14,175 bases of DNA from Candidatus Pelagibacter sp. (lineage in GTDB: Bacteria; Pseudomonadota; Alphaproteobacteria; Pelagibacterales; Pelagibacteraceae). Each line of letters begins with the position of its first letter. Position 1 is the stretch's first letter. The notes beneath the pieces were generated by a model, which saw only the letters and a program-made list of their open reading frames with translations, searched no databases and had not been told where the DNA came from. The stretch covers positions 1 through 14,175 of the forward strand of contig JADHRH010000011.1 in assembly GCA_016777545.1 (NCBI GenBank), written 5' to 3'. Below, in pieces: positions 7,176-14,175 of the stretch. The position numbers and the translations under genes are program-made.

Positions 7176-8049
7176 AGAAAAAATCAAAAATAAAAAAACA
7201 AAATCATTTCAAGATATAATTCTGAATCTTCAAAAGTATTGGAGCAAGCAAGGTTGTTTAATCCTTCAGCCATATGATATAGAAGTTGGAGCTGGTACTT
7301 TTCATCCTGCAACGACACTAAGATCATTAGGGCCAAAACCTTGGAAGGCTGCCTATGTGCAACCATCAAGAAGACCTACAGATGGTAGGTATGGAAATAA
7401 CCCAAATAGATTGCAGCATTATTATCAATTTCAAGTTTTGATTAAACCATCACCAGATAATATTAAAAAACTTTACTTAAATAGCCTGTCAGTAATTGGC
7501 ATTAATCATAAAGAACATGATATTAGATTTGTGGAAGATGACTGGGAAAGTCCAACGTTAGGTGCGGCAGGATTAGGATGGGAAGTTTGGTGTGATGGTA
7601 TGGAAATTACACAATTCACTTATTTTCAACAAATGGGTGGCATAGAATGTAAACCTGTATCAGTGGAAATCACATATGGCTTAGAAAGAATATGTATGTT
7701 TACTCAGCAAAAAAAAAATGTTTATGATCTTTTGTGGAATGATGAAGGTATTAAATATGGAGAAGTATTTTTGCAAGCTGAAAAAGAATTCTCAGCATAT
7801 AATTTTGAACATGCCAATACAGATAATCTATTTAAAATGTTTGATATGCATGAATTTGAAGCAAAGGCATTAGTAGAAAAAAAAATTTCATTACCTGCAT
7901 ACGATCAATGCCTAAAAGCTAGTCATGTATTTAACATTTTAGATGCACGAGGAGCCATAAGTGTTGCTCAAAGGGCAGGGTATATTGGACGTATTAGAGA
8001 TATTACCAAGGCAGTTGCAGAAATGTGGTTGAGTAGCCAAATAGATTAA
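7165..8049 (+). CDS. glyQ: Glycine--tRNA ligase alpha subunit
   Basis: GlyQ is the catalytic class II core of the heterotetrameric bacterial glycyl-tRNA synthetase and forms glycyl-adenylate. The 294-aa product is of standard length and highly conserved: [20 protein letters not shown] near the N-terminus, [59 protein letters not shown], and the class II motif 3 sequence GLER at 172-175. I chose the ATG at 7165, 11 nt inside the preceding gene; an in-frame TTG at 7117 would add 16 residues with no family similarity. A strong GGAGGAA at 7139-7145 is about 19 nt upstream, too far for a normal Shine-Dalgarno. It overlaps glyS by one base (TAATG). Confidence 0.98.
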   Translation: MASKEKIKNKKTKSFQDIILNLQKYWSKQGCLILQPYDIEVGAGTFHPATTLRSLGPKPWKAAYVQPSRRPTDGRYGNNPNRLQHYYQFQVLIKPSPDNIKKLYLNSLSVIGINHKEHDIRFVEDDWESPTLGAAGLGWEVWCDGMEITQFTYFQQMGGIECKPVSVEITYGLERICMFTQQKKNVYDLLWNDEGIKYGEVFLQAEKEFSAYNFEHANTDNLFKMFDMHEFEAKALVEKKISLPAYDQCLKASHVFNILDARGAISVAQRAGYIGRIRDITKAVAEMWLSSQID

Positions 8050-10115
8050 TGTCTGAATTTTTTTTAGAATTATTTAGTGAAGAAATACCCGCAGGATTAC
8101 AACAAAATGCTCGTAAAACACTATTAGAGAGTTTTCACAAACTTTTTTCAGAAAAGAAAATTGTATTTAAAAAAAGTACATCTTTTTCAACACCAAATCG
8201 CCTTGTAATTTTATTTGAGGGACTATCTAAAGAAGTAATACAAAAAGAAGAAGAAATAAGAGGACCAATTATAAGTGCACCAGAAAAAGCATTAGAGGGC
8301 TTTATAAGATCAAATAAAATAGAAAAAAAAGACTTATTTAAAAAAAAAATAGAAAAAGGTGAATTTTATTTTTATATAAAATCTTCTAAAAAGACTAACA
8401 CAATTAATTTATTACAAGAGCAAACACCAATAATACTTGAAAATCTTCAATGGAAGAAATCAATGAAATGGGGGAATTATAGTTTAAATTGGGCGAGACC
8501 TTTAAAATCAATATTGGGTATTTTTGATGGTAAAAATTTAAACTTTAAATTCCATCATTTAAGCTCTTCCAATACAACCTTTGTAGATAAAGAATTTGAA
8601 GATAAGAAAAAAAATTTTAAAAATTTCAAAAATTATGAAAAGTTTTTTAGCCATTCAGGAATTATTATTAATCAATCTTTAAGAAAAGAATTTATTATAA
8701 AGCAATTTGAAAGAATATCTCAAAAAAAAAATTTCACTATTGAAGCTAATAAGAAACTTTTAGATGAGGTTACTGATTTAGTTGAACAACCAAATATTAT
8801 AGTTTGTAAATTTGATGAAAAATTTTTAGATATACCTAAAGAAATCTTGATAATTACAATGCAACATCATCAAAAATATTTTCCAACCTTTGATAAAAAC
8901 GGAAAGATCACAAATGAATTTTTAGTTGTTGCAAATAACAAGGATACGTTGGGTTTTATAAAATCGGGTAATGAGAGAGTTGTTGATGCAAGATTAAGTG
9001 ATGCTCAATTTTTTTGGGAAAAGAATAAATCCCAAAATCTTGTTAAGCAAGTTTCCAAATTGAAAAACATGAATTACTTTAAAGGATTGGGCTCTTATTT
9101 TGATAAAATCCAAAGAATGAGAAAACTAGGAGGAATGATTTCAGACCAATTATTAATTAGCAAAGATCAAGTGGAGTTATCAGCATCAATCTGTAAGGTA
9201 GATTTAATCTCAGATTTAGTTGGTGAGTTTCCAGAGCTTCAAGGAATAATGGGTGGTTATTTTTCTGAAGTACAAGGTTTTGATAAGGAAATAGCTCTCG
9301 CTGTTCGTGAACATTATTTGCCATCCGGTCTTGATAGCAAAACACCCAAAAAGCCATTTAGTATAGCTTTAGCTCTTACTGATAAAATTGATACCCTAGT
9401 TGGATTTTTTGGTATTAATCAAAAACCTACAAGCTCAAAAGATCCATATGCACTAAGGAGATCTGCTTTGGGTGTCGTAAAACTTTTAATTGATAACAAT
9501 AAAGATTTTAAAATTAAAGATTTAATCAGTTACTCAACATCCCTGCATAGAGACCAGGGTTTTGAGTTAACTAATGAGTCGCATCAAAAAGAATTAGCAG
9601 AATTTTTGATGGATAGGCTTAAATATTATATGAAAGAAAAACAAATTAGAGGAGATATTATTGAAGCGAGTGTTAGTTCTCACAATTTAGATAATATGAA
9701 TAAAATATATAATAAGGCATCAACATTAAATAGCGTTATTTCTAAAGAAATTGGAGAGGATATTGTCATAAATTATAAAAGAGCATCAAGTATATTAAGT
9801 GGTGAGTTAAAAGATAAAGATATTGAATTATCAAATACAACTGATCCTGGTATTTTTAAAAATGATTATGAAAAAAACCTATTTAAAAAGATAAATGAAT
9901 TAAGGAAATATTTTAGCAGCATTAACAAAGATGAAAATTATAAGGAAACACTAATAGTTTTAGCGAGTGCAAAAAAAGTAATTTCAGATTTTTTTGATAA
10001 CGTAAAAGTCAATGATGAGGATAAAAATATTAAAAAAAACAGATTGGAACTTTTACAAATGTTATGTAGAACATTTAACAATTATATTAATTTTTCTAAC
10101 ATAGAGACCAAATAG
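8049..10115 (+). CDS. glyS: Glycine--tRNA ligase beta subunit
   Basis: GlyS is the tRNA-binding subunit that partners GlyQ in the bacterial-type glycyl-tRNA synthetase. The 688-aa length matches the family. Landmarks: FFLELFSEEIPAGLQ at the N-terminus, MKWGNYSLNWARPLKSILGI (about 140-158), MQHHQKYFPTFDKNGKI (from 271), GNERVVDARLSDAQFFWEKN, the HD-like helical region CKVDLISDLVGEFPELQGIM (from about 383), LAVREHYLPSG and TSSKDPYALRRSALGVVKLL, then a divergent, Lys-rich C-terminal anticodon-binding domain. It begins one base inside the glyQ stop and ends one base inside the ppdK GTG, so all three are probably translationally coupled, which would help keep the two synthetase subunits balanced. 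A 10-A run lies at 8340-8349. Confidence 0.97.
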   Translation: MSEFFLELFSEEIPAGLQQNARKTLLESFHKLFSEKKIVFKKSTSFSTPNRLVILFEGLSKEVIQKEEEIRGPIISAPEKALEGFIRSNKIEKKDLFKKKIEKGEFYFYIKSSKKTNTINLLQEQTPIILENLQWKKSMKWGNYSLNWARPLKSILGIFDGKNLNFKFHHLSSSNTTFVDKEFEDKKKNFKNFKNYEKFFSHSGIIINQSLRKEFIIKQFERISQKKNFTIEANKKLLDEVTDLVEQPNIIVCKFDEKFLDIPKEILIITMQHHQKYFPTFDKNGKITNEFLVVANNKDTLGFIKSGNERVVDARLSDAQFFWEKNKSQNLVKQVSKLKNMNYFKGLGSYFDKIQRMRKLGGMISDQLLISKDQVELSASICKVDLISDLVGEFPELQGIMGGYFSEVQGFDKEIALAVREHYLPSGLDSKTPKKPFSIALALTDKIDTLVGFFGINQKPTSSKDPYALRRSALGVVKLLIDNNKDFKIKDLISYSTSLHRDQGFELTNESHQKELAEFLMDRLKYYMKEKQIRGDIIEASVSSHNLDNMNKIYNKASTLNSVISKEIGEDIVINYKRASSILSGELKDKDIELSNTTDPGIFKNDYEKNLFKKINELRKYFSSINKDENYKETLIVLASAKKVISDFFDNVKVNDEDKNIKKNRLELLQMLCRTFNNYINFSNIETK

Positions 10116-12790
10116 TGAATAAACTGATATTAAATTTTAAATCTAAAGAGTCTAAAAAGATAAAGAGTCCTAAAAATTTTTTAGGTGGTAAGGGAGCTAA
10201 TCTTTCAGAAATGGGAAGAATGGGGCTACCTGTCCCACCAGGCTTTACAATCTCAACTAAAGTTTGTGAATTATTTTATAAAGATAAAAAAAAATTAAAT
10301 TCCAAAATAATTAATAGTATTAAAAAAGAATTAAGAATTATTGAAAAAGAAGTAGGAAAAAAATTTGGTGATTTAAAAAATCCATTATTATTGTCTGTTA
10401 GATCTGGTGCTAGAGTATCAATGCCAGGTATGATGGATACAATTTTGAATTTAGGCTTAAATGACAAAACTGTAATAGCTCTAGCCAATAAAACTTCAAA
10501 TACAAGATTTGCAAAAGATAGTTATAGAAGATTTATCCAAATGTATGGAAATGTTGTAATGGGGGTGGAGAGCTATCATTTTGAAGAGTTAATTGAAAAT
10601 TATAAATTAACAAAAGGTGTGCTTTTAGATACAGATTTAGATGCTAGTGATTGGGAGGGGTTAATTAATGATTTTAAAAAAGTTGTTAAAAATCAAACAA
10701 AAAAAGAATTTCCACAAAATGTATTTGAGCAATTGCTTGGAGCAATAAATGCAGTTTTTTTATCTTGGGAGAGTAATAGAGCAAAGGTTTATAGAAAATT
10801 AAATCAAATACCAGCAGAGTGGGGCACAGCTGTTAATGTACAATCCATGGTTTTTGGTAATATGGGTAATGATTGTGCAACAGGAGTTGTCTTTACTAGA
10901 AACCCATCTGATGGCTCTAATGAAGTTTACGGAGAATACTTAATTAATGCACAGGGTGAAGATGTGGTAGCTGGAACAAGAACACCACAATATATTACAA
11001 AAAAAGCTCGTAAGGATGCTAAAGCTAAAGAAGCATCTATGGAAGAGTCTATGCCAAAAGTATTTAAGCAACTAGATAAAATATTAAAGGTTTTAGAAAA
11101 ACACTACAAAGACATGCAAGATGTAGAGTTTACAGTGGAGAATAATAAACTTTGGATGTTACAGACAAGATCTGGAAAAAGAACTTCAAAATCTGCAGTT
11201 AAAATTGCCGTAGATATGGTTAAAGAAGGATTGCTGTCAAAAAAAGAGGCTGTAATGAGAATAGATCCTGCTTCACTTGATACCTTATTGCACCCTACAC
11301 TTGATGAAAAAAGTTTAGTTAATGTAATAGCAAATGGATTGCCTGCATCTCCAGGTGCAGCAAGTGGAAAAGTTGTTTTTTCATCAGAAGAGGCTGAAAG
11401 ATTAAATGATGTGATGCAAGATACAATCTTAGTGAGAGTTGAAACTTCCCCAGAAGATATTCATGGAATGCATGCTGCAAAAGGAATTTTAACTGCTAGA
11501 GGAGGAATGACTAGTCATGCGGCAGTTGTGGCAAGAGGCATGGGAAGACCATGCGTTTCTGGTTCAAGTGAAATTGATATCAACTATGAAGCAAAAACTT
11601 TTAAAACATCTTCAATTGAAGTTAAAGAAGGACAGATAATTACAATTGATGGTTCAACTGGTAGAATTATTCTTGGAGAAGTTCCAACAGTTAAACCAGA
11701 AATTTCTGGGGATTTTTCAAAATTAATGAGTTGGGCAGATAGTTTCAGAAAGTTGAAGGTTAGAACTAATTCAGAAACTCCACTTGATACAAAAACTGCA
11801 AGAGACTTTGGTGCCGAAGGTATTGGTCTTTGTAGAACAGAGCATATGTTCTTTGATGAAGAAAGAATTTTATCAGTTAGAGAAATGATCCTGTCAAAAA
11901 CAGTTGATGATAGAAATAAAGCTTTATCAAAACTATTACCACATCAGAGAAATGATTTTATTGAAATATTTAAAATTATGAGTGATTTGCCAGTAACAGT
12001 TAGATTGCTAGATCCCCCTTTACATGAGTTTCTTCCTAGAACAGAAAAAGAAATAAATGATGTAGCAAATGTAGTAGGCTTACCATTGAAGGAAATAGAG
12101 TCCAGAATTAATGAGTTACATGAACAGAATCCAATGTTAGGACATAGAGGCTGTAGATTGGGAATTTCCTTTCCAGAAATTTATGAAATGCAATGTAGGG
12201 CAATTTTTGAAGCTTTATCTGATTTAAAAATTAAGAAGATTAAATCAGCATTTCCTGAAATAATGATTCCTCTTGTATCGACTGAAGCTGAAATTAAAAT
12301 AATGAAAGATCTAGTAATAAGAGTTGCACAAGAAGTTCAAAAAGATAAAAAAGTTAAAATTGATTATTTAGTAGGAACCATGATTGAGCTCCCTAGAGCA
12401 GCTATAAAAGCTAATGACATAGCAAAACATGCAGAGTTTTTTAGCTTTGGCACTAATGATTTAACTCAAACAACATTTGGTTTGAGTAGAGACGATAGTG
12501 GAAAATTTTTAAATGATTACCTTGATAATAAGATTTTTTCTATAGATCCTTTTGTTTCCATAGATGATGGCGTAGGTGATCTTGTCGAAATTGCAGTAAA
12601 AAAAGGCAGAGAAACAAATAAAAAAATTAAACTTGGAATTTGTGGAGAACATGGGGGAGATCCAAAAAGTATTCATTTTTGCTCAAAAGTAGGTTTGGAT
12701 TATGTTTCATGCTCACCTTATAGGGTACCAGTTGCAAGATTGGCCGCTGCTCAAGCAGAAATATCAAAAAAAATTAAATCTCTAATTTAA
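10115..12790 (+). CDS. ppdK: Pyruvate, phosphate dikinase
   Basis: PPDK reversibly converts pyruvate, ATP and Pi to PEP, AMP and PPi, in the cytoplasm. The 891-aa product has all three domains. The ATP-grasp domain has LGGKGANLSEM (Lys26), LSVRSGARVSMPGMMDTILN (Arg96) and FTRNPSDG. The central swivelling domain has TARGGMTSHAAVVARGMG with the phosphorylated His468. The C-terminal TIM barrel has GLCRTEHMFF, SFGTNDLTQTTFG and GICGEHGGDPKS with catalytic Cys843. The start is GTG, sharing its G with the glyS stop (TAGTG). It is the last gene of the operon, and its final 17 nt overlap the end of nadC on the other strand. In organisms lacking pyruvate kinase or PEP synthase it can be the main pyruvate-PEP link; whether that holds here cannot be seen from this window. 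Confidence 0.98.
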   Translation: MNKLILNFKSKESKKIKSPKNFLGGKGANLSEMGRMGLPVPPGFTISTKVCELFYKDKKKLNSKIINSIKKELRIIEKEVGKKFGDLKNPLLLSVRSGARVSMPGMMDTILNLGLNDKTVIALANKTSNTRFAKDSYRRFIQMYGNVVMGVESYHFEELIENYKLTKGVLLDTDLDASDWEGLINDFKKVVKNQTKKEFPQNVFEQLLGAINAVFLSWESNRAKVYRKLNQIPAEWGTAVNVQSMVFGNMGNDCATGVVFTRNPSDGSNEVYGEYLINAQGEDVVAGTRTPQYITKKARKDAKAKEASMEESMPKVFKQLDKILKVLEKHYKDMQDVEFTVENNKLWMLQTRSGKRTSKSAVKIAVDMVKEGLLSKKEAVMRIDPASLDTLLHPTLDEKSLVNVIANGLPASPGAASGKVVFSSEEAERLNDVMQDTILVRVETSPEDIHGMHAAKGILTARGGMTSHAAVVARGMGRPCVSGSSEIDINYEAKTFKTSSIEVKEGQIITIDGSTGRIILGEVPTVKPEISGDFSKLMSWADSFRKLKVRTNSETPLDTKTARDFGAEGIGLCRTEHMFFDEERILSVREMILSKTVDDRNKALSKLLPHQRNDFIEIFKIMSDLPVTVRLLDPPLHEFLPRTEKEINDVANVVGLPLKEIESRINELHEQNPMLGHRGCRLGISFPEIYEMQCRAIFEALSDLKIKKIKSAFPEIMIPLVSTEAEIKIMKDLVIRVAQEVQKDKKVKIDYLVGTMIELPRAAIKANDIAKHAEFFSFGTNDLTQTTFGLSRDDSGKFLNDYLDNKIFSIDPFVSIDDGVGDLVEIAVKKGRETNKKIKLGICGEHGGDPKSIHFCSKVGLDYVSCSPYRVPVARLAAAQAEISKKIKSLI

Positions 12791-13607
12791 AGTCAACAGC
12801 TGGAACGCTATGAGTGATACTACCAATAGAAACTCTATCTACACCTGTTGCTGCAATTTTTTTTATGGATTTTAAATTGACGTTTCCTGATGCTTCAGTT
12901 TCGTAGTATTTTTTTGCGATTTTAACTCCAGTCTTTAGCGTTTTTATATTCATATTATCAAATAAGACTGTATCAAACTTTAGACCTATTATTTTTTTAA
13001 GTTGATTAAGATTATCAACTTCAACCGTAATTTTTCTTCCTTTTTTATTCTTTATAGCCAGCAAAACTAAAGTTTTAATATCATAACTTGCTATATGATT
13101 ATCTTTAATTAAAAACTCATCACTTAAATTGAATCTGTGGTTTGTTCCACCACCTAACTTTACAGCATATTTTTGTATTATTCTTAAAGTTGGAATTGTT
13201 TTTCTGGTACAACAAATTTTACAGTTCTTATTAACTAGTTTAACAAATTGATTGGTTTTAGTTGCTATACCAGAGATATGACTCAAAAAATTTAATGCAA
13301 CTCTCTCACCAATTAAAATATTTTCAGCCTTACCTTGTATTATTGCAATAACATCTTTTTTTTTTACAATTGAACCTTCTTTTTTCTTAATAGTAAATTT
13401 TATTTTATTATCTATTAGCTTAAATGTGTGTTTTGCAAATTCTAATCCCGCAATTATTGCTGGTTGATTGGAAATTAGTTTAACTTTAATAGATTTATCA
13501 TTTTTGATTAAATTTGATGTAATGTCTCCATCTGGATAAAGGTCTTCATTTAAGGCAAGCTTGACTTTATTTTTTATATAATAGGTACTTAGTTTAAATT
13601 TAGACAC
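12774..13607 (-). CDS. nadC: Nicotinate-nucleotide pyrophosphorylase (quinolinate phosphoribosyltransferase)
   Basis: NadC converts quinolinate and PRPP to nicotinate mononucleotide, CO2 and PPi in de novo NAD synthesis. The 277-aa product is of normal length. It shows LNEDLYPDGDITS (19-31), ERVALNFLSHISGIAT (101-116), CTRKTIPTLR (133-142, Arg/Lys that bind quinolinate and PRPP), KLGGGTNHRFNLSDEFLIKD (150-169), TVEVDNL, VLFDNM and the C-terminal EASGNVNL...GVDRVSIGSITHSVPAVDFKL. The family's usual PGLR is PTLR here, a small change. The start is GTG at 13607, 5 nt after the nadA stop, with no Shine-Dalgarno, so it probably depends on nadA translation. Its last codons overlap the opposing ppdK end by 17 nt. 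Confidence 0.97.
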   Translation of the reverse strand: MSKFKLSTYYIKNKVKLALNEDLYPDGDITSNLIKNDKSIKVKLISNQPAIIAGLEFAKHTFKLIDNKIKFTIKKKEGSIVKKKDVIAIIQGKAENILIGERVALNFLSHISGIATKTNQFVKLVNKNCKICCTRKTIPTLRIIQKYAVKLGGGTNHRFNLSDEFLIKDNHIASYDIKTLVLLAIKNKKGRKITVEVDNLNQLKKIIGLKFDTVLFDNMNIKTLKTGVKIAKKYYETEASGNVNLKSIKKIAATGVDRVSIGSITHSVPAVDFKLEI

Positions 13608-13612
13608 TTTTG

Positions 13613-14175
13613 TTATCTGCCAATAGCAGTCATTCTTTCAACAGGTATGCGAGCTTTATTGATAGTTTCTTTGTCCATAATTATTTCACCTGTTTCATTT
13701 TCCAAACAAGCTAAAATCTTTGGAAGTGTAATTCTTTTCATATGAGGACATAAATTGCATGGTTTAATAAACTCAACGTTAGGATTCTCTACTTGAATAT
13801 TATCACTCATAGAACACTCAGTAACCATCATTACTTTTTTAGGCTGATTATCCTCAACATATTTAATCATTCCAGAAGTTGATCCTGCAAAATCACTAGC
13901 CCTAATAACATCTGGAGGACATTCTGGATGGGCAATTATTTTTATTCCAGGATTATTATTTCTTATCTCGTTTATCTCTTTTTCATTAAACTGATCATGC
14001 ACAACGCAAATACCTTTCCAAGCAATTATTTCAACATCAGTCTGAGATGCTACATACTTAGCTAGGTAGTCATCTGGCAAAAATATAACTTTTTTGACAC
14101 CTAAAGAATTTACAATCTTAACCGCATTAGCTGACGTACAGCATATATCAGTTTCAGCTTTAACATCTGCCGATG
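13613..14175 (-). CDS. nadA: Quinolinate synthase A, C-terminal half (N-terminus beyond window edge)
   Basis: NadA is the [4Fe-4S] enzyme that condenses iminoaspartate with dihydroxyacetone phosphate to quinolinate, the substrate of NadC next door. In-frame coding continues to the right edge; 186 codons are visible of a usual 330-350. Read from the edge: SADVKAETDICCTSANAV with the first cluster cysteine region, VIFLPDDYLAKYVASQT, HPECPPDV, SDFAGSTSGMI, MVTECSMSDN (second cluster Cys) and KPCNLCPHMKRITLPKI (third cluster Cys). The TECSMSDN and CNLCPHMKRITLPKIL stretches closely resemble alphaproteobacterial NadA. A TTG at 14080 is an internal Leu codon (VIFLPDD), not the start. nadC follows by 5 nt; nadB is not between them. 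Confidence 0.97.
   Translation of the reverse strand, partial: SADVKAETDICCTSANAVKIVNSLGVKKVIFLPDDYLAKYVASQTDVEIIAWKGICVVHDQFNEKEINEIRNNNPGIKIIAHPECPPDVIRASDFAGSTSGMIKYVEDNQPKKVMMVTECSMSDNIQVENPNVEFIKPCNLCPHMKRITLPKILACLENETGEIIMDKETINKARIPVERMTAIGR

Noticed and set aside
9157..9357. 66-codon minus-strand frame inside glyS
   Set aside because: Shadow of conserved glyS coding; no independent support. The similar short minus-strand frames at 7002-7187, 7184-7369 and 10276-10488 were rejected for the same reason.
14078..14080. TTG as the nadA start codon
   Set aside because: Upstream codons continue in frame to the window edge and encode the conserved DICCTSANAV region of NadA, so the TTG is an internal Leu.

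Overview
This is a gene-dense, very AT-rich stretch (roughly 30% GC by eye) of a bacterial chromosome carrying only core metabolic and housekeeping genes. The protein families, the strong A/T and Lys/Asn/Ile bias, the near absence of spacer DNA and the alphaproteobacterial look of NadA and PdxH suggest a streamlined alphaproteobacterium of the marine SAR11/Pelagibacterales type. That is an inference: no rRNA or other taxonomic marker is present. I see no mobile element, CRISPR array, tRNA or phage gene.

Layout, left to right. A Sua5/YrdC-family threonylcarbamoyl-AMP synthase gene (minus, cut by the left edge) diverges from a tightly overlapped plus operon xseB-ispA-dxs (exonuclease VII small subunit, farnesyl-PP synthase, DXP synthase). 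This converges on aroC (chorismate synthase, minus), which diverges from pdxH (PNP/PMP oxidase, plus). pdxH shares its stop region with a long-chain polyprenyl-PP synthase gene (ispB type, minus). After the only intergenic region of any size (112 bp) comes a plus operon: a small S49 (SppA/SohB-like) peptidase gene, glyQ, glyS and ppdK. The end of ppdK overlaps the end of nadC, which follows nadA on the minus strand; nadA runs off the right edge.

Metabolic themes. Dxs makes DXP for isoprenoids, IspA makes the C15 allylic primer, and IspB extends it to the quinone tail. AroC makes chorismate, source of the quinone ring. PdxH finishes PLP, whose DXP-dependent route also starts from the Dxs product. 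PPDK interconverts pyruvate and PEP, the substrates of Dxs and of the shikimate pathway. NadA and NadC carry out two successive steps of de novo NAD synthesis. These links are metabolic inference; only adjacent same-strand genes are likely to be co-transcribed.

Organisation. By my count only about 178 of 14,175 bases lie outside genes. All three convergent pairs are 8 nt apart or overlap, with no intrinsic terminator. Same-strand genes inside operons overlap by 1-11 nt, except nadA-nadC with a 5-nt gap. Only the S49 peptidase gene has a clear, well-placed Shine-Dalgarno sequence. The most interesting non-coding signals are a near-perfect 32-nt palindrome spanning both start codons of the tsaC/xseB divergent pair, and a smaller palindrome between aroC and pdxH with a perfect TATAAT almost on top of the aroC start. 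I found no convincing novel multi-gene system.
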